A stretch of DNA of 64,000 nucleotides from Cyclobacteriaceae bacterium (GCA_016786585.1 JAEUUI010000030.1:1-64000), one strand, 5' to 3'; counted from the stretch's first letter, positions 1 through 9,795 are shown. Notes: a model not told the origin generated them from the sequence alone. Translations and numbers: made by a program.

Positions 1-1
1 T

Positions 2-187
2 GAAGAATCTGAGGTTACTCCTGAAGCAAGCTTTACAAACGACCTTGGCGCTGACTCTCTTGATACAGTAGAGTTGATCATGGAGTTTGAAAAGGAATTC
101 AACCTTTCTATTCCTGACGATCAGGCTGAAAACATTTCTACGGTAGGCCAGGCGATTTCTTACCTGGAAGCTAACGTGAAGAAATAA
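2..187 (+). CDS. acpP: Acyl carrier protein, C-terminal part (cut by window edge)
   Basis: This is the last 61 codons of acyl carrier protein, which carries growing fatty acyl chains on a phosphopantetheine arm. The attachment motif [10 protein letters not shown] is present, with the modified serine at codon 56-58, followed by the acidic helix II that docks partner enzymes and a normal ending. The N-terminal ~15-20 residues lie outside the window. fabF starts 40 bp downstream, the usual acpP-fabF order. The DSL motif makes the identity clear; only the missing start is uncertain. Confidence 0.95.
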   Translation, partial: EESEVTPEASFTNDLGADSLDTVELIMEFEKEFNLSIPDDQAENISTVGQAISYLEANVKK

Positions 188-227
188 TCTTCGAACGACT
201 TTTCTTTTTCATTCCACCCCTTTAAGC

Positions 228-1475
228 ATGACTTTAAAGCGAGTTGTAGTCACAGGAATTGGTGCACTCACCCCCATCGGCAATACCGCCCCTGAATATT
301 GGGAAGGTTTAAAAGCCGGTAAAAGCGGTGCCGCGCCAATAACCCGCTTCGATGCCTCGCTCTTCAAAACGAAATTCGCCTGCGAAGTGAAAAACTTCGA
401 CATCGGCAATTTTATGGATCGCAAGGAGGCGCGCAAGATGGACCCCTTCGCACAATACGCCATGGTGGTGGCCGATGAAGCCATAAAAGATTCAAACCTT
501 CCGCTGTCAGAACTTAACCCGCACCGCATTGGTGTGATCTGGGGTTCGGGCATCGGAGGGTTGTTTACTTTTCAGGAAGAAGTTAAGTCGTACGCGAAAG
601 GAGACGGTACCCCCCGCTTCAATCCTTTCTTTATCCCTAAAATGATCCCCGATCTTAGTGCGGGTCATATCTCTATCAAGTATGGTTTCCGTGGTCCGAA
701 CTTCGTAACCGTTTCGGCCTGCGCATCTTCAACCAACGCGATTTATGATGCATTTACCTACCTGCGTTTAGGCAAGGCGGATGTGATTATTTCTGGCGGA
801 TCGGAAGCTGCGGTAACGGAAGCCGGTGTTGGCGGATTTAACGCCATGAAAGCACTTTCTGAACGCAACGATTCACCGGAAACAGCCTCCCGTCCGTACG
901 ATAAAGATCGCGATGGTTTTGTACTCGGTGAAGGCGCTGGCGCCCTGGTGCTGGAAGAATACGAGCACGCGAAAAAACGCGGAGCTAAAATTTATGCAGA
1001 AGTTATCGGTGGCGGTATGTCGGCCGATGCCTATCACATCACGGCTCCTCACCCTGACGGAGCCGGTATCACGCAGGTAATGATTAACGCATTGGAAGAT
1101 GCAAACATCAAAGCCTCAGACGTTGACTACGTGAACACACACGGTACCTCTACCCCGCTCGGAGATGTGGGTGAAATCCGTGCCATCGAAAAAGTGTTCG
1201 GTGATCACGCTTACAAAATGAACATCAGCTCAACGAAATCAATGACCGGCCACCTGCTAGGTGCTGCCGGAGCCATTGAAGCAATCGCTTGTTTGCTGGC
1301 AATAAACGAATCTGTCGTTCCCCCTACGATCAATCACTTCACTGATGATGACGGCCTGGACAAGCGCCTGAATCTGACATTCAACCAAGCGCAGAAACGC
1401 GAAGTGAAGGTTGCCTTGAGCAACACATTCGGCTTTGGCGGTCACAATGCGTCAATCATCCTGAAGAAAATCTAG
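228..1475 (+). CDS. fabF: 3-oxoacyl-ACP synthase II (KAS II)
   Basis: This condensing enzyme joins malonyl-ACP to acyl-ACP in the elongation cycle of type II fatty acid synthesis. At 415 residues it has full family length. The Cys-His-His triad reads as Cys165 in VSACASSTNAI, His305 in NTHGTSTPLGD and His342 in SMTGHLLGAAGA. The two histidines separate it from the Cys-His-Asn KAS III (FabH) type. It lies just after acpP and before rnc, an order common in bacteria. The ATG start gives the expected N-terminus RVVVTGIGALTPIG. Confidence 0.97.
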   Translation: MTLKRVVVTGIGALTPIGNTAPEYWEGLKAGKSGAAPITRFDASLFKTKFACEVKNFDIGNFMDRKEARKMDPFAQYAMVVADEAIKDSNLPLSELNPHRIGVIWGSGIGGLFTFQEEVKSYAKGDGTPRFNPFFIPKMIPDLSAGHISIKYGFRGPNFVTVSACASSTNAIYDAFTYLRLGKADVIISGGSEAAVTEAGVGGFNAMKALSERNDSPETASRPYDKDRDGFVLGEGAGALVLEEYEHAKKRGAKIYAEVIGGGMSADAYHITAPHPDGAGITQVMINALEDANIKASDVDYVNTHGTSTPLGDVGEIRAIEKVFGDHAYKMNISSTKSMTGHLLGAAGAIEAIACLLAINESVVPPTINHFTDDDGLDKRLNLTFNQAQKREVKVALSNTFGFGGHNASIILKKI

Positions 1476-1583
1476 TTCGCTATCCGTTACCGTTATCCGG
1501 GCTTCGCTATTCGGCAACTGCACGAAGACGATTAACTAATAACTTTTAGCTAAATTTCGCAGAAACACAAATCAGGCATACGC

Positions 1584-2330
1584 GTGGTGTGGGACATACT
1601 CAAGCTTCCAAAACGTAAACCGGCATCTGACAAAAAGATCATCAGCGCACTGGAGACCATTGCAGGCTTCACTCCTAAAAATCTTGAGCTTTACCGGTTA
1701 GCTACACTGCACAGTTCCATCGCCAAAGAAAACCAGAACGGATTTAAAGAAAGCAACGAACGCCTTGAGTACCTGGGCGATGCAATCCTTGGAGCCGCTG
1801 TTGCAGACTTCCTGTTCAAAAAGTTTCCATTCAAAGACGAAGGCTTTCTTACCGAAATCCGTTCCCGCATTGTAAACCGCGAGTCGTTGAACCTGCTCGC
1901 CAAGAAGATCGGCATTGGCAGCATTGTCCAGTTCGATCAGAAGAACGCACAGCTACAACAGGTTATTCTTGGAAATACGCTTGAGGCGCTGGTAGGCGCT
2001 ATCTACCTCGATAAAGGCTACCTGAAATGCAAGCATTTCGTAATCAATAAACTTATTGTGCCGCATTATGATCTTGATCAATTGATCAATGTGAGCAGTA
2101 ACTTCAAGAGCAAGCTGATCGAGTGGGGTCAGCGCGAAGGAAAGGAAGTGCGGTTTGAAATCGTAAGCGTTCAGAAAGGCAAGCTTCACAAAGAGTTTAC
2201 GGCACAAGTCTTCGTGGCCGATCAGGAAATGAGTACCGGTTTCGGCAACAGCAAGAAAAAAGCAGAGCAGGATGCTGCCTTTAAAACCTGCGAGAAACTG
2301 AACATTATTCAGAAAGTTGAGGTTAAGTAG
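1584..2330 (+). CDS. rnc: Ribonuclease III
   Basis: This double-strand-specific endoribonuclease processes rRNA precursors and structured mRNAs. It has 248 residues. The signature ERLEYLGD lies at 59-66 and the second catalytic glutamate in NTLEALVGAIYLDKGY near 134. A C-terminal double-stranded RNA-binding domain (about 170-240) includes the GNSKKKAEQDAA motif. The start appears to be GTG at 1584; a second GTG follows at 1587, and no ATG precedes the conserved region. The stop is one base before the nadE ATG, so the two genes are probably translated together. Confidence 0.95.
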   Translation: MVWDILKLPKRKPASDKKIISALETIAGFTPKNLELYRLATLHSSIAKENQNGFKESNERLEYLGDAILGAAVADFLFKKFPFKDEGFLTEIRSRIVNRESLNLLAKKIGIGSIVQFDQKNAQLQQVILGNTLEALVGAIYLDKGYLKCKHFVINKLIVPHYDLDQLINVSSNFKSKLIEWGQREGKEVRFEIVSVQKGKLHKEFTAQVFVADQEMSTGFGNSKKKAEQDAAFKTCEKLNIIQKVEVK

Positions 2331-2331
2331 T

Positions 2332-4203
2332 ATGGCGCAACGCTCAGCTTCTCCCCTTCCCGGCACCGTGATCATCGGGGGTGCAACCGTTAATCAAATT
2401 CCGATGGATTGGCGGAACAACACGGCCAACATCATCGATGCCATTGAAGAAGCTATTCAAAACGGAGTAAAAATTCTTTGTCTTCCCGAGCTGTGTATTA
2501 CCGGCTATGGTTGTGAAGACATGTTTCTCAGCGACTGGCTTTCCGAGAAAGCGTGGGAAGAGTTGCTGAAAATCAAACCGCATTGTAACAATGTTACTGT
2601 GTCGGTTGGATTGCCCGTAAGGATCAACGGCATTACCTACAACGGTGCGTGTGTTATCAGCAACGGGAAAATTCTGGGAATAACGTTTAAGCAAAATCTC
2701 GCGCGCGATGGTGTTCATTACGAGCCCCGATGGTTTGATGCGTGGATTCCGAACAAAATCATCACACTCGAACGCAACGGAGAAACAATTCAGGCGGGCG
2801 ATCTGATTTATGAAACAAACGGCATTCGGTTCGGGTTTGAAATCTGTGAAGACGCCTGGCGGAAAACGCTACGCCCGGGCTACCGGTTAAAAGAACGTGG
2901 TGTTGACCTCATCCTAAATCCAAGTGCGAGTCATTTCGCCATGGGAAAAAGCCTGCTGCGCGAAGAAGAGATTGCACGAATCGGCTCGGAATTGTTTGAC
3001 TGCGTGTACCTGTATGCGAACCTGCTCGGCAACGAAGCGGGCCGAATGATTTACGATGGCGATGTGGTGATCGCACAAAAGGGAACGTTAGTTGCCGTTA
3101 ACACGCGACTGATTTTTAAAAAGACTGACCTGCTTTGTCACGAGATTGATTTCAACAACGCAGCAAATACAAAAATAGCCCCCGTAAAAGACAACAAAGA
3201 AAAGAACGAAGAACTGGTACGTGCAACATCGCTCGCCCTGTTCGATTATCTGCGCAAGAGTAAATCAAAGGGTTTTGTATTGTCGCTGAGTGGTGGTGCC
3301 GATTCTTCTATGTGTGCGGTATTGGTTGCTGAAATGGTAAGGCGCGCTTCTGCGGAACTGGGCTGGGAAATTTTTTGCAAGGAAGTTGGGATCGAACTTG
3401 TTTGGGATATCAAATCGGCTGTCAGTAAACTTCTCACTACCGCATACCAGGGAACGGATAACTCTTCATCATCAACATTAAATTCTGCCAAGAAGCTTGC
3501 CGAATCGATCGGTGCTGAATTTCATCATTGGAACATCCAGCCGGAAGTTGACAGCTACGTTAACAAAATCGAAACAGCACTTAAGCGTGATACAAGTTGG
3601 GAAACAGACGACATCAGCTTACAAAATATTCAGGCCCGTGCACGTTCACCGATTATCTGGCTGCTGGCAAACATTAAGCGCTCCATCCTTTTAACGACAT
3701 CCAACCGAAGTGAAGGCGATGTGGGGTACGCAACAATGGATGGTGACACAAGCGGTAGCCTCGCTCCCATTTCCGGCATTCACAAAACATTCATCTTACA
3801 ATGGTTGAGATGGGCTGAGAAAGAACTTGGATATACCGGTTTAAATCCGGTAAACAATCTGCAACCCACCGCAGAGTTACGCCCTTTGGAACGGAATCAA
3901 ACCGATGAAACTGATCTGATGCCGTACACGGTTCTTGCCGAAATCGAGCGTCTTGGCATTTACGAACGTAACACGCCAGGCGACATCTACCAGAAAATGA
4001 AAGCTGATTTCGGGGATCAGCAACACCTTAAAAACTATATCCGGAAATTCTTCAAACTGTGGTCCATTAACCAATGGAAGCGCGAACGGTATGCACCTGC
4101 ATTCCACCTGGACGACATGAATGTCGATCCGCGTAGCTGGTGTCGCTTCCCGATCCTTTCGTCAGGGTTTACGGAAGAACTCGAAGCGCTCGACAGGCTA
4201 TAA
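2332..4203 (+). CDS. nadE: Glutamine-dependent NAD+ synthetase
   Basis: This enzyme amidates deamido-NAD to NAD+ using glutamine, the last step of NAD synthesis. The N-terminal nitrilase-type glutaminase domain (1-280) carries Glu53 in CLPELC and the nucleophile Cys172 in FEICEDAW. The C-terminal synthetase domain has the PP-loop SGGADSS at 320-326. I chose ATG 2332 (623 residues), one base after the rnc stop. An upstream in-frame TTG at 2317 would lie inside rnc and adds nothing conserved. The two-domain form uses glutamine directly rather than free ammonia. Confidence 0.95.
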   Translation: MAQRSASPLPGTVIIGGATVNQIPMDWRNNTANIIDAIEEAIQNGVKILCLPELCITGYGCEDMFLSDWLSEKAWEELLKIKPHCNNVTVSVGLPVRINGITYNGACVISNGKILGITFKQNLARDGVHYEPRWFDAWIPNKIITLERNGETIQAGDLIYETNGIRFGFEICEDAWRKTLRPGYRLKERGVDLILNPSASHFAMGKSLLREEEIARIGSELFDCVYLYANLLGNEAGRMIYDGDVVIAQKGTLVAVNTRLIFKKTDLLCHEIDFNNAANTKIAPVKDNKEKNEELVRATSLALFDYLRKSKSKGFVLSLSGGADSSMCAVLVAEMVRRASAELGWEIFCKEVGIELVWDIKSAVSKLLTTAYQGTDNSSSSTLNSAKKLAESIGAEFHHWNIQPEVDSYVNKIETALKRDTSWETDDISLQNIQARARSPIIWLLANIKRSILLTTSNRSEGDVGYATMDGDTSGSLAPISGIHKTFILQWLRWAEKELGYTGLNPVNNLQPTAELRPLERNQTDETDLMPYTVLAEIERLGIYERNTPGDIYQKMKADFGDQQHLKNYIRKFFKLWSINQWKRERYAPAFHLDDMNVDPRSWCRFPILSSGFTEELEALDRL

Positions 4204-4288
4204 ATCAAGCAACACACGTAGTGTTTTGTGGCTGAGATTCAGGCTCTTAATTTATTGTTAAATGCACCGCCTAATGCCGCGAGCCTGT

Positions 4289-4296
4289 TATATTTG
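4289..4296 (+). promoter_or_regulatory. Possible -7 box upstream of lgt
   Basis: The octamer TATATTTG matches the Bacteroidota -7 consensus TAnnTTTG exactly and ends five bases before the lgt ATG. No TTTG -33 element is visible at the expected distance, so this is only a fair candidate. If it is used, the lgt transcript would have almost no leader. Confidence 0.4.
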
Positions 4297-4301
4297 CGGT
4301 T

Positions 4302-5402
4302 ATGACTACCTTAAATTTCATCATCTGGAACGCCAGTCCGGAAATCTTTACGCTTCCCATCCCCTTTATCGATAAAGAATTAACACTTCGCTGGTACGGA
4401 CTTTTCTTTGCGCTTGGCTTTCTCATCAGTCAGCAAATCCTGTACTATATCTTCAAAAAAGAAGGTAAACCCGAAAAAGACGTGGATACCCTGACCATCT
4501 ACATGGTGGTGGCAACTGTTATTGGAGCAAGGCTCGGTCATGTATTGTTTTATGAACCCGAAAAATACCTTGCTCATCCAATCGATATCCTGAAAGTTTG
4601 GGAAGGTGGTTTGGCAAGTCATGGTGGTGCGATCGGGATTTTGTTTGCTTTGTGGTTATACAGTCGCAAGAAATTCGCTGGCCAAAATTATTTGCAGACG
4701 CTGGACCGCATCGTAATACTTGTTGCATTAACAGGCGCGCTGATTCGTTTCGGAAACCTGATGAATTCAGAGATCATCGGAAAGCCAACCGGATCGGACT
4801 ATGGAGTTGTATTTGCGCGGAACGTAACGGAAGTACTAACAAGTGACGGAACCGTTTCACATGTTCAATATGTAAAAAACGATTCTCTGCCTGCACAAGG
4901 TGACTATCAGCCGATTAAAATCTTGCTGGAGTTTGATAAAAACAACAATAACGACTACTCGACCATTGACGACTATTTGCGCAGCTCGGTTGCAACAGAA
5001 CTACGTGGTAACGGATACGTGGGTGAGCACATCTATCAAACCGGCCCGCTGGACTATAAGCTTGCACAGGATGAAAGCGGAACGTTCTACGCGATCATTA
5101 ACACGTATGCCATTCCGCGTCATCCGGGACAATTGTATGAGTCTATTTCATGCCTCTTCCTTTTTGCGTTCCTTCTGTGGCTATGGTTCAAACATCAACG
5201 CAATCTGCCCGAAGGCCGCCTGTTTGGAATTTTCCTGATCGTTTGTTTTGGTCTGCGGATTGTGTGGGAATTCTTCAAAGAAAACCAGGTTGATTTTGAA
5301 AACGGAATGGCATTGAACATGGGTCAATTGCTGAGTATTCCGCTTGTACTGGCAGGTTTCTACTTCCTGATCCGTTCATACCGTAAGCCACAGCCTGAAT
5401 AA
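4302..5402 (+). CDS. lgt: Prolipoprotein diacylglyceryl transferase
   Basis: This inner-membrane enzyme moves diacylglycerol from phosphatidylglycerol to the lipobox cysteine of prelipoproteins, the first step of lipoprotein maturation. Multiple membrane segments are present. The conserved blocks are EGGLASHGGAIG, the signature region RFGNLMNSEIIGKP and PRHPGQLYE. At 366 residues it is longer than the usual 260-300. The extra length is a hydrophilic, Asn/Asp-rich stretch (roughly residues 175-265) between the signature and PRHPGQLYE, probably in an extracytoplasmic loop. Confidence 0.95.
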   Translation: MTTLNFIIWNASPEIFTLPIPFIDKELTLRWYGLFFALGFLISQQILYYIFKKEGKPEKDVDTLTIYMVVATVIGARLGHVLFYEPEKYLAHPIDILKVWEGGLASHGGAIGILFALWLYSRKKFAGQNYLQTLDRIVILVALTGALIRFGNLMNSEIIGKPTGSDYGVVFARNVTEVLTSDGTVSHVQYVKNDSLPAQGDYQPIKILLEFDKNNNNDYSTIDDYLRSSVATELRGNGYVGEHIYQTGPLDYKLAQDESGTFYAIINTYAIPRHPGQLYESISCLFLFAFLLWLWFKHQRNLPEGRLFGIFLIVCFGLRIVWEFFKENQVDFENGMALNMGQLLSIPLVLAGFYFLIRSYRKPQPE

Positions 5403-5418
5403 ACAGTTCATCTCCGTT

Positions 5419-6882
5419 GTGCGACACTGCTTAACAATATTTTTTATTGCCTGCAGTGTCGTACTCACGGGTTCTTCCGTGGCTGCGTTCAGCCATTTCC
5501 CGGCCGATACTATTCACCGGAGCAAACGTAAAATGATAGTCGACACGAGTCGCTATGTTCAGGTAGATCAGATCATTATTGCCGGCAACAAACGTACGCA
5601 CAATACGATCATTCTGCGCGAACTGGCGCTCAAGCGGGGAGATTTTGTCCAACTCGGTTATCTTCCGGAAGTTCTTGAAAAAGATAAACGCAAGCTTTTC
5701 AACCTTCACCTGTTTCACACCGTTCAGATTTACTCGCTGGATGCCGGTAACGGAAAGATCAATCTTTTAGTTGAAGTAGATGAACGATGGTTTACCTTCC
5801 CAGTTCCGATATTCAGACTGTCCGACAGGAACTTTAATGAGTGGTGGGAAAACTATAATCACGACTTCAGCCGCGTTAATTACGGATTGAAGTTGTACCA
5901 ATATAATTTATGGGGTCGCAATCATACCATGACGTTCACCTCGCAATTTGGTTTCCAGAGACGCTTCGATCTGATGTATCGCATTCCTTACATCAACAAG
6001 AAGCAAAAGCAGGGCCTTACATTCGAACTGGATTATATAGAAGCCAAAAATGTTGCCGACAGCACCATCAACCATAAACTTAATTTTATCAAGTACGATC
6101 GCGTACTCAGACGTACAAACGGCATCGGACTCACCTATACGTATCGAAACAATTTTTATAACTATCACCGCCTGAAATACGAATTCCGGCAAACCGTTAT
6201 AGCTGACACACTTCATGAATTAAATCCTAACTACCTGGGCGGTGATCGGGTGCGGCAAAAGTATGACGCGGTAACGTACGAATTCATCTCCGATCACCGT
6301 GACGTGATCGCTTATCCGCTTCGGGGTCATATTTTTTCCCTGCACCTTCAGAAGTATGGCGTTGGCCTTCATAACGATCTTAATAAAACAGATGCATCGT
6401 TATACTTTGCCCTCTTCCGGGAGGTCAGCAAAGGATTCTTCTTCTCAAACCTGTCGTTTGCCTATGTCAGCACGCCAGATAAACTTCCGTATTTCAACTA
6501 TGGAGCGATGGGTTATGATAAAATCTTCGTACGGGGCTATGAAGTGTATGTTATTGAAGGCCCGCAATACTTCCTGAATAAAACTACGTTCAAGAAAAGA
6601 ATCTTTTCCCGCAATTGGGACTTGAACTTCTGGGCAAAAGATCAATTCAATTATTTCCCGCTTGCGATTTATTTAAAAGCTTTCGCTGATGCAGGGTATG
6701 TGAATAATTATTCGGCCTATACGAAGTCGGGAGTCAATACGATGTTATCCGATAAGTTTATCAGTGGTGCCGGAGTTGGCCTTGACATTGCCACCGCCTA
6801 TGACGTAGTTGTACGGTTTGAATACACGTTTACAAGTCAAAATACAAACGGATTTTTTCTGCACATCAAAAAAGAATTCTAA
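5419..6882 (+). CDS. POTRA-domain outer-membrane barrel protein (BamA/TamA-like)
   Basis: This predicted outer-membrane protein has 487 residues. A signal peptide (about 1-23) is followed by one POTRA-like domain (about 45-125) beginning VDQIIIAGNKRTHNTIILRE. The remainder is rich in alternating aromatic and polar strands and ends in phenylalanine (IKKEF), as barrel proteins often do. It is too short and has too few POTRA repeats to be BamA itself, so it is a smaller relative of the BamA/TamA/ShlB superfamily. The start is probably GTG 5419, 16 bp after lgt, suggesting cotranscription. Its substrate is unknown. Confidence 0.8.
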   Translation: MRHCLTIFFIACSVVLTGSSVAAFSHFPADTIHRSKRKMIVDTSRYVQVDQIIIAGNKRTHNTIILRELALKRGDFVQLGYLPEVLEKDKRKLFNLHLFHTVQIYSLDAGNGKINLLVEVDERWFTFPVPIFRLSDRNFNEWWENYNHDFSRVNYGLKLYQYNLWGRNHTMTFTSQFGFQRRFDLMYRIPYINKKQKQGLTFELDYIEAKNVADSTINHKLNFIKYDRVLRRTNGIGLTYTYRNNFYNYHRLKYEFRQTVIADTLHELNPNYLGGDRVRQKYDAVTYEFISDHRDVIAYPLRGHIFSLHLQKYGVGLHNDLNKTDASLYFALFREVSKGFFFSNLSFAYVSTPDKLPYFNYGAMGYDKIFVRGYEVYVIEGPQYFLNKTTFKKRIFSRNWDLNFWAKDQFNYFPLAIYLKAFADAGYVNNYSAYTKSGVNTMLSDKFISGAGVGLDIATAYDVVVRFEYTFTSQNTNGFFLHIKKEF

Positions 6883-6920
6883 AAGATTATTCTTTATGTT
6901 GAGTAAGGTTATCAATCGCT

Positions 6921-7643
6921 GTGAGACTTTACTTTCTCTGTGCCGTACTATTTTGTTTCACTTCAACACTTGCACAAAGTGTATCCCCCCAGATTGGTTC
7001 TCGGGCAAATGGCATCGGCTATGCATCGGCCGCACTTGTTGATGCCTGGGGATTATTCAATAACCCGGCCGCAACTGCTCAGCAGAAACACATTACCACA
7101 GGCTTTACATACGATTTGCGTCCCTCGATTTCAGGAGCAAACAGAACCGCTGCGGTAGTTAACATTCCGGTTGGCATTGGTGTGACAGGCATAGGTGCAT
7201 ACCGGTTTGGCGACGACTTGTACAACGAACACATTTTGTCAATCGGATTTGCCAACAAGTTTGGACTCGCTTCATTAGGCGCGCAGGTAAACTATTTACA
7301 ATACACAGCTACCGGCTTCGGCAATAAAGGAGTTGTCAGCATAAACTTGGGCGGTATAGCCGAACTCACACCCCAGCTTTCCGTGGGCGCTTATGTTGTG
7401 AATGTTAATCAGCCGGCGTTAAGCAGTGACGAAAAACTTCCTACCCGACTCGTGGCAGGTGTCGCGTTTAAACCCATTGAAAAAATATTTATTGCGATTG
7501 AGGTTGACAAAGATCTTGACTTCGATCCGTTATGGAAATTGGGGTTGGAGTACTTCGTTCACAAAAAATTTGCAGTCCGAACTGGATATAACTTAAATCC
7601 AAACACCGGCTTTTTCGGCCTTGGATTTAAGACGCGAAAATAA
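6921..7643 (+). CDS. PorV/PorQ-like outer-membrane protein
   Basis: This 240-residue protein has a cleavable signal peptide (MRLYFLCAVLFCFTSTLAQ) and glycine-rich beta-strand sequence throughout. Near the N-terminus, GSRANGIGYASAALVDAWGL and the following FNNPAAT match the conserved opening of PorV/PorQ-type barrels (usually G..MGGA..A..D......NPA). Members of this family help type IX secretion at the outer membrane in some Bacteroidota. This one is shorter than PorV and may be only a structural relative. It starts with GTG, 38 bp after the POTRA protein. Confidence 0.65.
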   Translation: MRLYFLCAVLFCFTSTLAQSVSPQIGSRANGIGYASAALVDAWGLFNNPAATAQQKHITTGFTYDLRPSISGANRTAAVVNIPVGIGVTGIGAYRFGDDLYNEHILSIGFANKFGLASLGAQVNYLQYTATGFGNKGVVSINLGGIAELTPQLSVGAYVVNVNQPALSSDEKLPTRLVAGVAFKPIEKIFIAIEVDKDLDFDPLWKLGLEYFVHKKFAVRTGYNLNPNTGFFGLGFKTRK

Positions 7644-7724
7644 TGATCGACTATGCGTTTCAATACAACGTACTGTTAAAAATGAGTCAACAGGCTTCCG
7701 TGTCTTTTCAGTTTGCGAAATAAA

Positions 7725-9785
7725 ATGAAGTACCGGGTTCCCTGCATCATCACCTCACTTTTACTTTCCTGCACACTTGTCTTCGCACAGGAGTTTCCTC
7801 AACGGGACGTGGATCTTGAAGTGTTAGCTGATGAAATATTCGGCTTTCAGGATCAGGATTTGAACTACCAGGAATTGTATGAAACCATGGCCCAGCTGCT
7901 CGCAAACAAAGTCGACCTGAACACGGCCAGTCCGGAAGAATTGCGGTTCCTGAATCTGCTTACCGAACAGCAGGTTCAGAACTTGGTTGCATATCGGAAT
8001 GAAACCGGGAAGTTGCTGTCGGTTTATGAACTTCAGGCAGTTCCCGGGTTTGATTCGGAAATCATTCAGAAAATCATTCCATTCGTACGTGTTGATGGAG
8101 TTGAACAGGGAAATTTGTTCAGACGCATTCTTTCCGAGCCGAATAACTATCTGATCACCCGGTACGATCGTGCCATACAAACAAAACGCGGATTCAAGTC
8201 CTCTGAATCGTCCGACACCAAATTCAAGGGTGACAACAGTGACTTATACATTCGGTTCCGCACGAGTAAGCCCGGAGATTTTAGTATGGGTTTTACGCTA
8301 GAAAAAGATGCGGGCGAACAGGTAACATGGAGTCCAGCAGGCAAACAATACGGGTTTGACTTTATGTCGTTTCATGGTCAGGTACTTAATAAGGGCCGGT
8401 TAAAAAATCTAATCGTAGGAGATTACCAGACTCAGTTTGGACAGGGCTTACTGCTTGGAGGAAGTTTTGGATTCGGCAAAGGCTCGGAAGCTGTTACAAC
8501 GGTGCGAAGAAGCAACCTTGGCTTTCTTCCCTACACCTCGGCCAATGAAACAGGATATAAACGCGGAGCAGCACTTACCTATCAAATAATCCGAAATGTT
8601 TACTTCTCAGCGTTTTACTCCAATGCGCCCCGCGATGCTACGGTAACCAGCGATTCACTTGAGGACACATCGGTAACGTCATTTCAAACAACGGGTTTAC
8701 ACCGGAACGAAAATGAACTGAGCGGCAGATCCTCACTTCGTGAACAGAACTATGGTGCAGTCGTCAACTTTAAAAAAGGTGCAGTTGACGCTGGCCTCAT
8801 TTACAATACAATTGATTACAGTATCCCGGTTAACCACGTACCACGCCCGTACAATCAGTTTACGTTTTCCGGAAATTCTCTATCGAATGCCGGAGCATTC
8901 ATGAATTATACATTGCACAACTTCACTTTTTTCAGTGAGGCAGCACGTACAATAAACAATGGCTATGGTTTTACAGGCGGTGTACTTGGAAGCCTTACAC
9001 CTAAACTTGACGTAGCGATTCATCTCAGAAACTATCAGCGAAGTTTTCAAAGCCCGTATGCCAACGCATTATCTGAAAACAGCAACGCTCAAAATGAATC
9101 TGGCGTTTATTGGGGGTGGAAATACCGCTGGAGTAAAAAGTTAAGTCTATCGGGCTACACCGACTTATTTCAGTTTCCCTGGCTACGGTACAGAAGCTAT
9201 GCGCCTTCCGAAGGGCATGAATGGTTGTTACGCGTTACCTGTCAACCTTCCCGCAACGTAGTGATTTTCGTACAAGCACGGGAAGAATCGAAAGTCAGAA
9301 ACCTGAGCGATGCGGAAGCAACTTTGTATCGCACAGCGACCGGGGTAAAACGGAACTATTGCCTGAACTTCGACTACCCGGTTTCTGATAAAATAAAAAT
9401 GAAAACACGCGCTCAATTCAGCACCTACGAAATCGAAGGTAATTTCACCAAAGGCATGATCATTCTTCACGACATCCATGCCGACTTAGGCAAGCTTGCG
9501 TTAACTGCACGGTACGCGATTTTTGATACCCAGGATTTCGATAACCGGCAATACGTTTATGAACGAGATGTTTGGCTCGCTTATTCGCTGCCCGCGTATT
9601 ACGGAACCGGTTTAAGAAGTTTCATACTTGTCGAATATGCATTCAGCAAACAAGTCACGCTCTGGCTGCGATATGCTCACACGCGATATACCGACCGGGA
9701 TGCGATCGGATCGGGTGTGGATCAAATCGCAGGGAAAGAAAAAGATGATCTTCGCATTCAGGCAAGGATTAAAATCCTAAATTGA
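7725..9785 (+). CDS. Helix-hairpin-helix (ComEA-type) protein with C-terminal barrel-like region
   Basis: This 686-residue secreted protein has a signal peptide (1-21) and then two helix-hairpin-helix repeats at about 60-130. They include the ComEA-like KVDLNTASPEEL and the second hairpin ELQAVPGF. The rest (about 140-686) is strand-rich, with GFTLEKDAGE and repeated aromatic girdle patterns typical of outer-membrane barrels. HhH domains usually bind DNA without sequence specificity. Here they would sit in the periplasm, attached to a barrel. ATG 7725 is preferred to an in-frame TTG at 7713 because it gives a compact signal peptide. The function is unproven. Confidence 0.75.
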   Translation: MKYRVPCIITSLLLSCTLVFAQEFPQRDVDLEVLADEIFGFQDQDLNYQELYETMAQLLANKVDLNTASPEELRFLNLLTEQQVQNLVAYRNETGKLLSVYELQAVPGFDSEIIQKIIPFVRVDGVEQGNLFRRILSEPNNYLITRYDRAIQTKRGFKSSESSDTKFKGDNSDLYIRFRTSKPGDFSMGFTLEKDAGEQVTWSPAGKQYGFDFMSFHGQVLNKGRLKNLIVGDYQTQFGQGLLLGGSFGFGKGSEAVTTVRRSNLGFLPYTSANETGYKRGAALTYQIIRNVYFSAFYSNAPRDATVTSDSLEDTSVTSFQTTGLHRNENELSGRSSLREQNYGAVVNFKKGAVDAGLIYNTIDYSIPVNHVPRPYNQFTFSGNSLSNAGAFMNYTLHNFTFFSEAARTINNGYGFTGGVLGSLTPKLDVAIHLRNYQRSFQSPYANALSENSNAQNESGVYWGWKYRWSKKLSLSGYTDLFQFPWLRYRSYAPSEGHEWLLRVTCQPSRNVVIFVQAREESKVRNLSDAEATLYRTATGVKRNYCLNFDYPVSDKIKMKTRAQFSTYEIEGNFTKGMIILHDIHADLGKLALTARYAIFDTQDFDNRQYVYERDVWLAYSLPAYYGTGLRSFILVEYAFSKQVTLWLRYAHTRYTDRDAIGSGVDQIAGKEKDDLRIQARIKILN

Positions 9786-9795
9786 ACCTGAAATT

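Noticed and set aside
4211-4226. Terminator after nadE
   Set aside because: AACAC-ACGTA-GTGTT can form a hairpin, but the stem is only five weak pairs and the T run is interrupted; I could not support it as a terminator.
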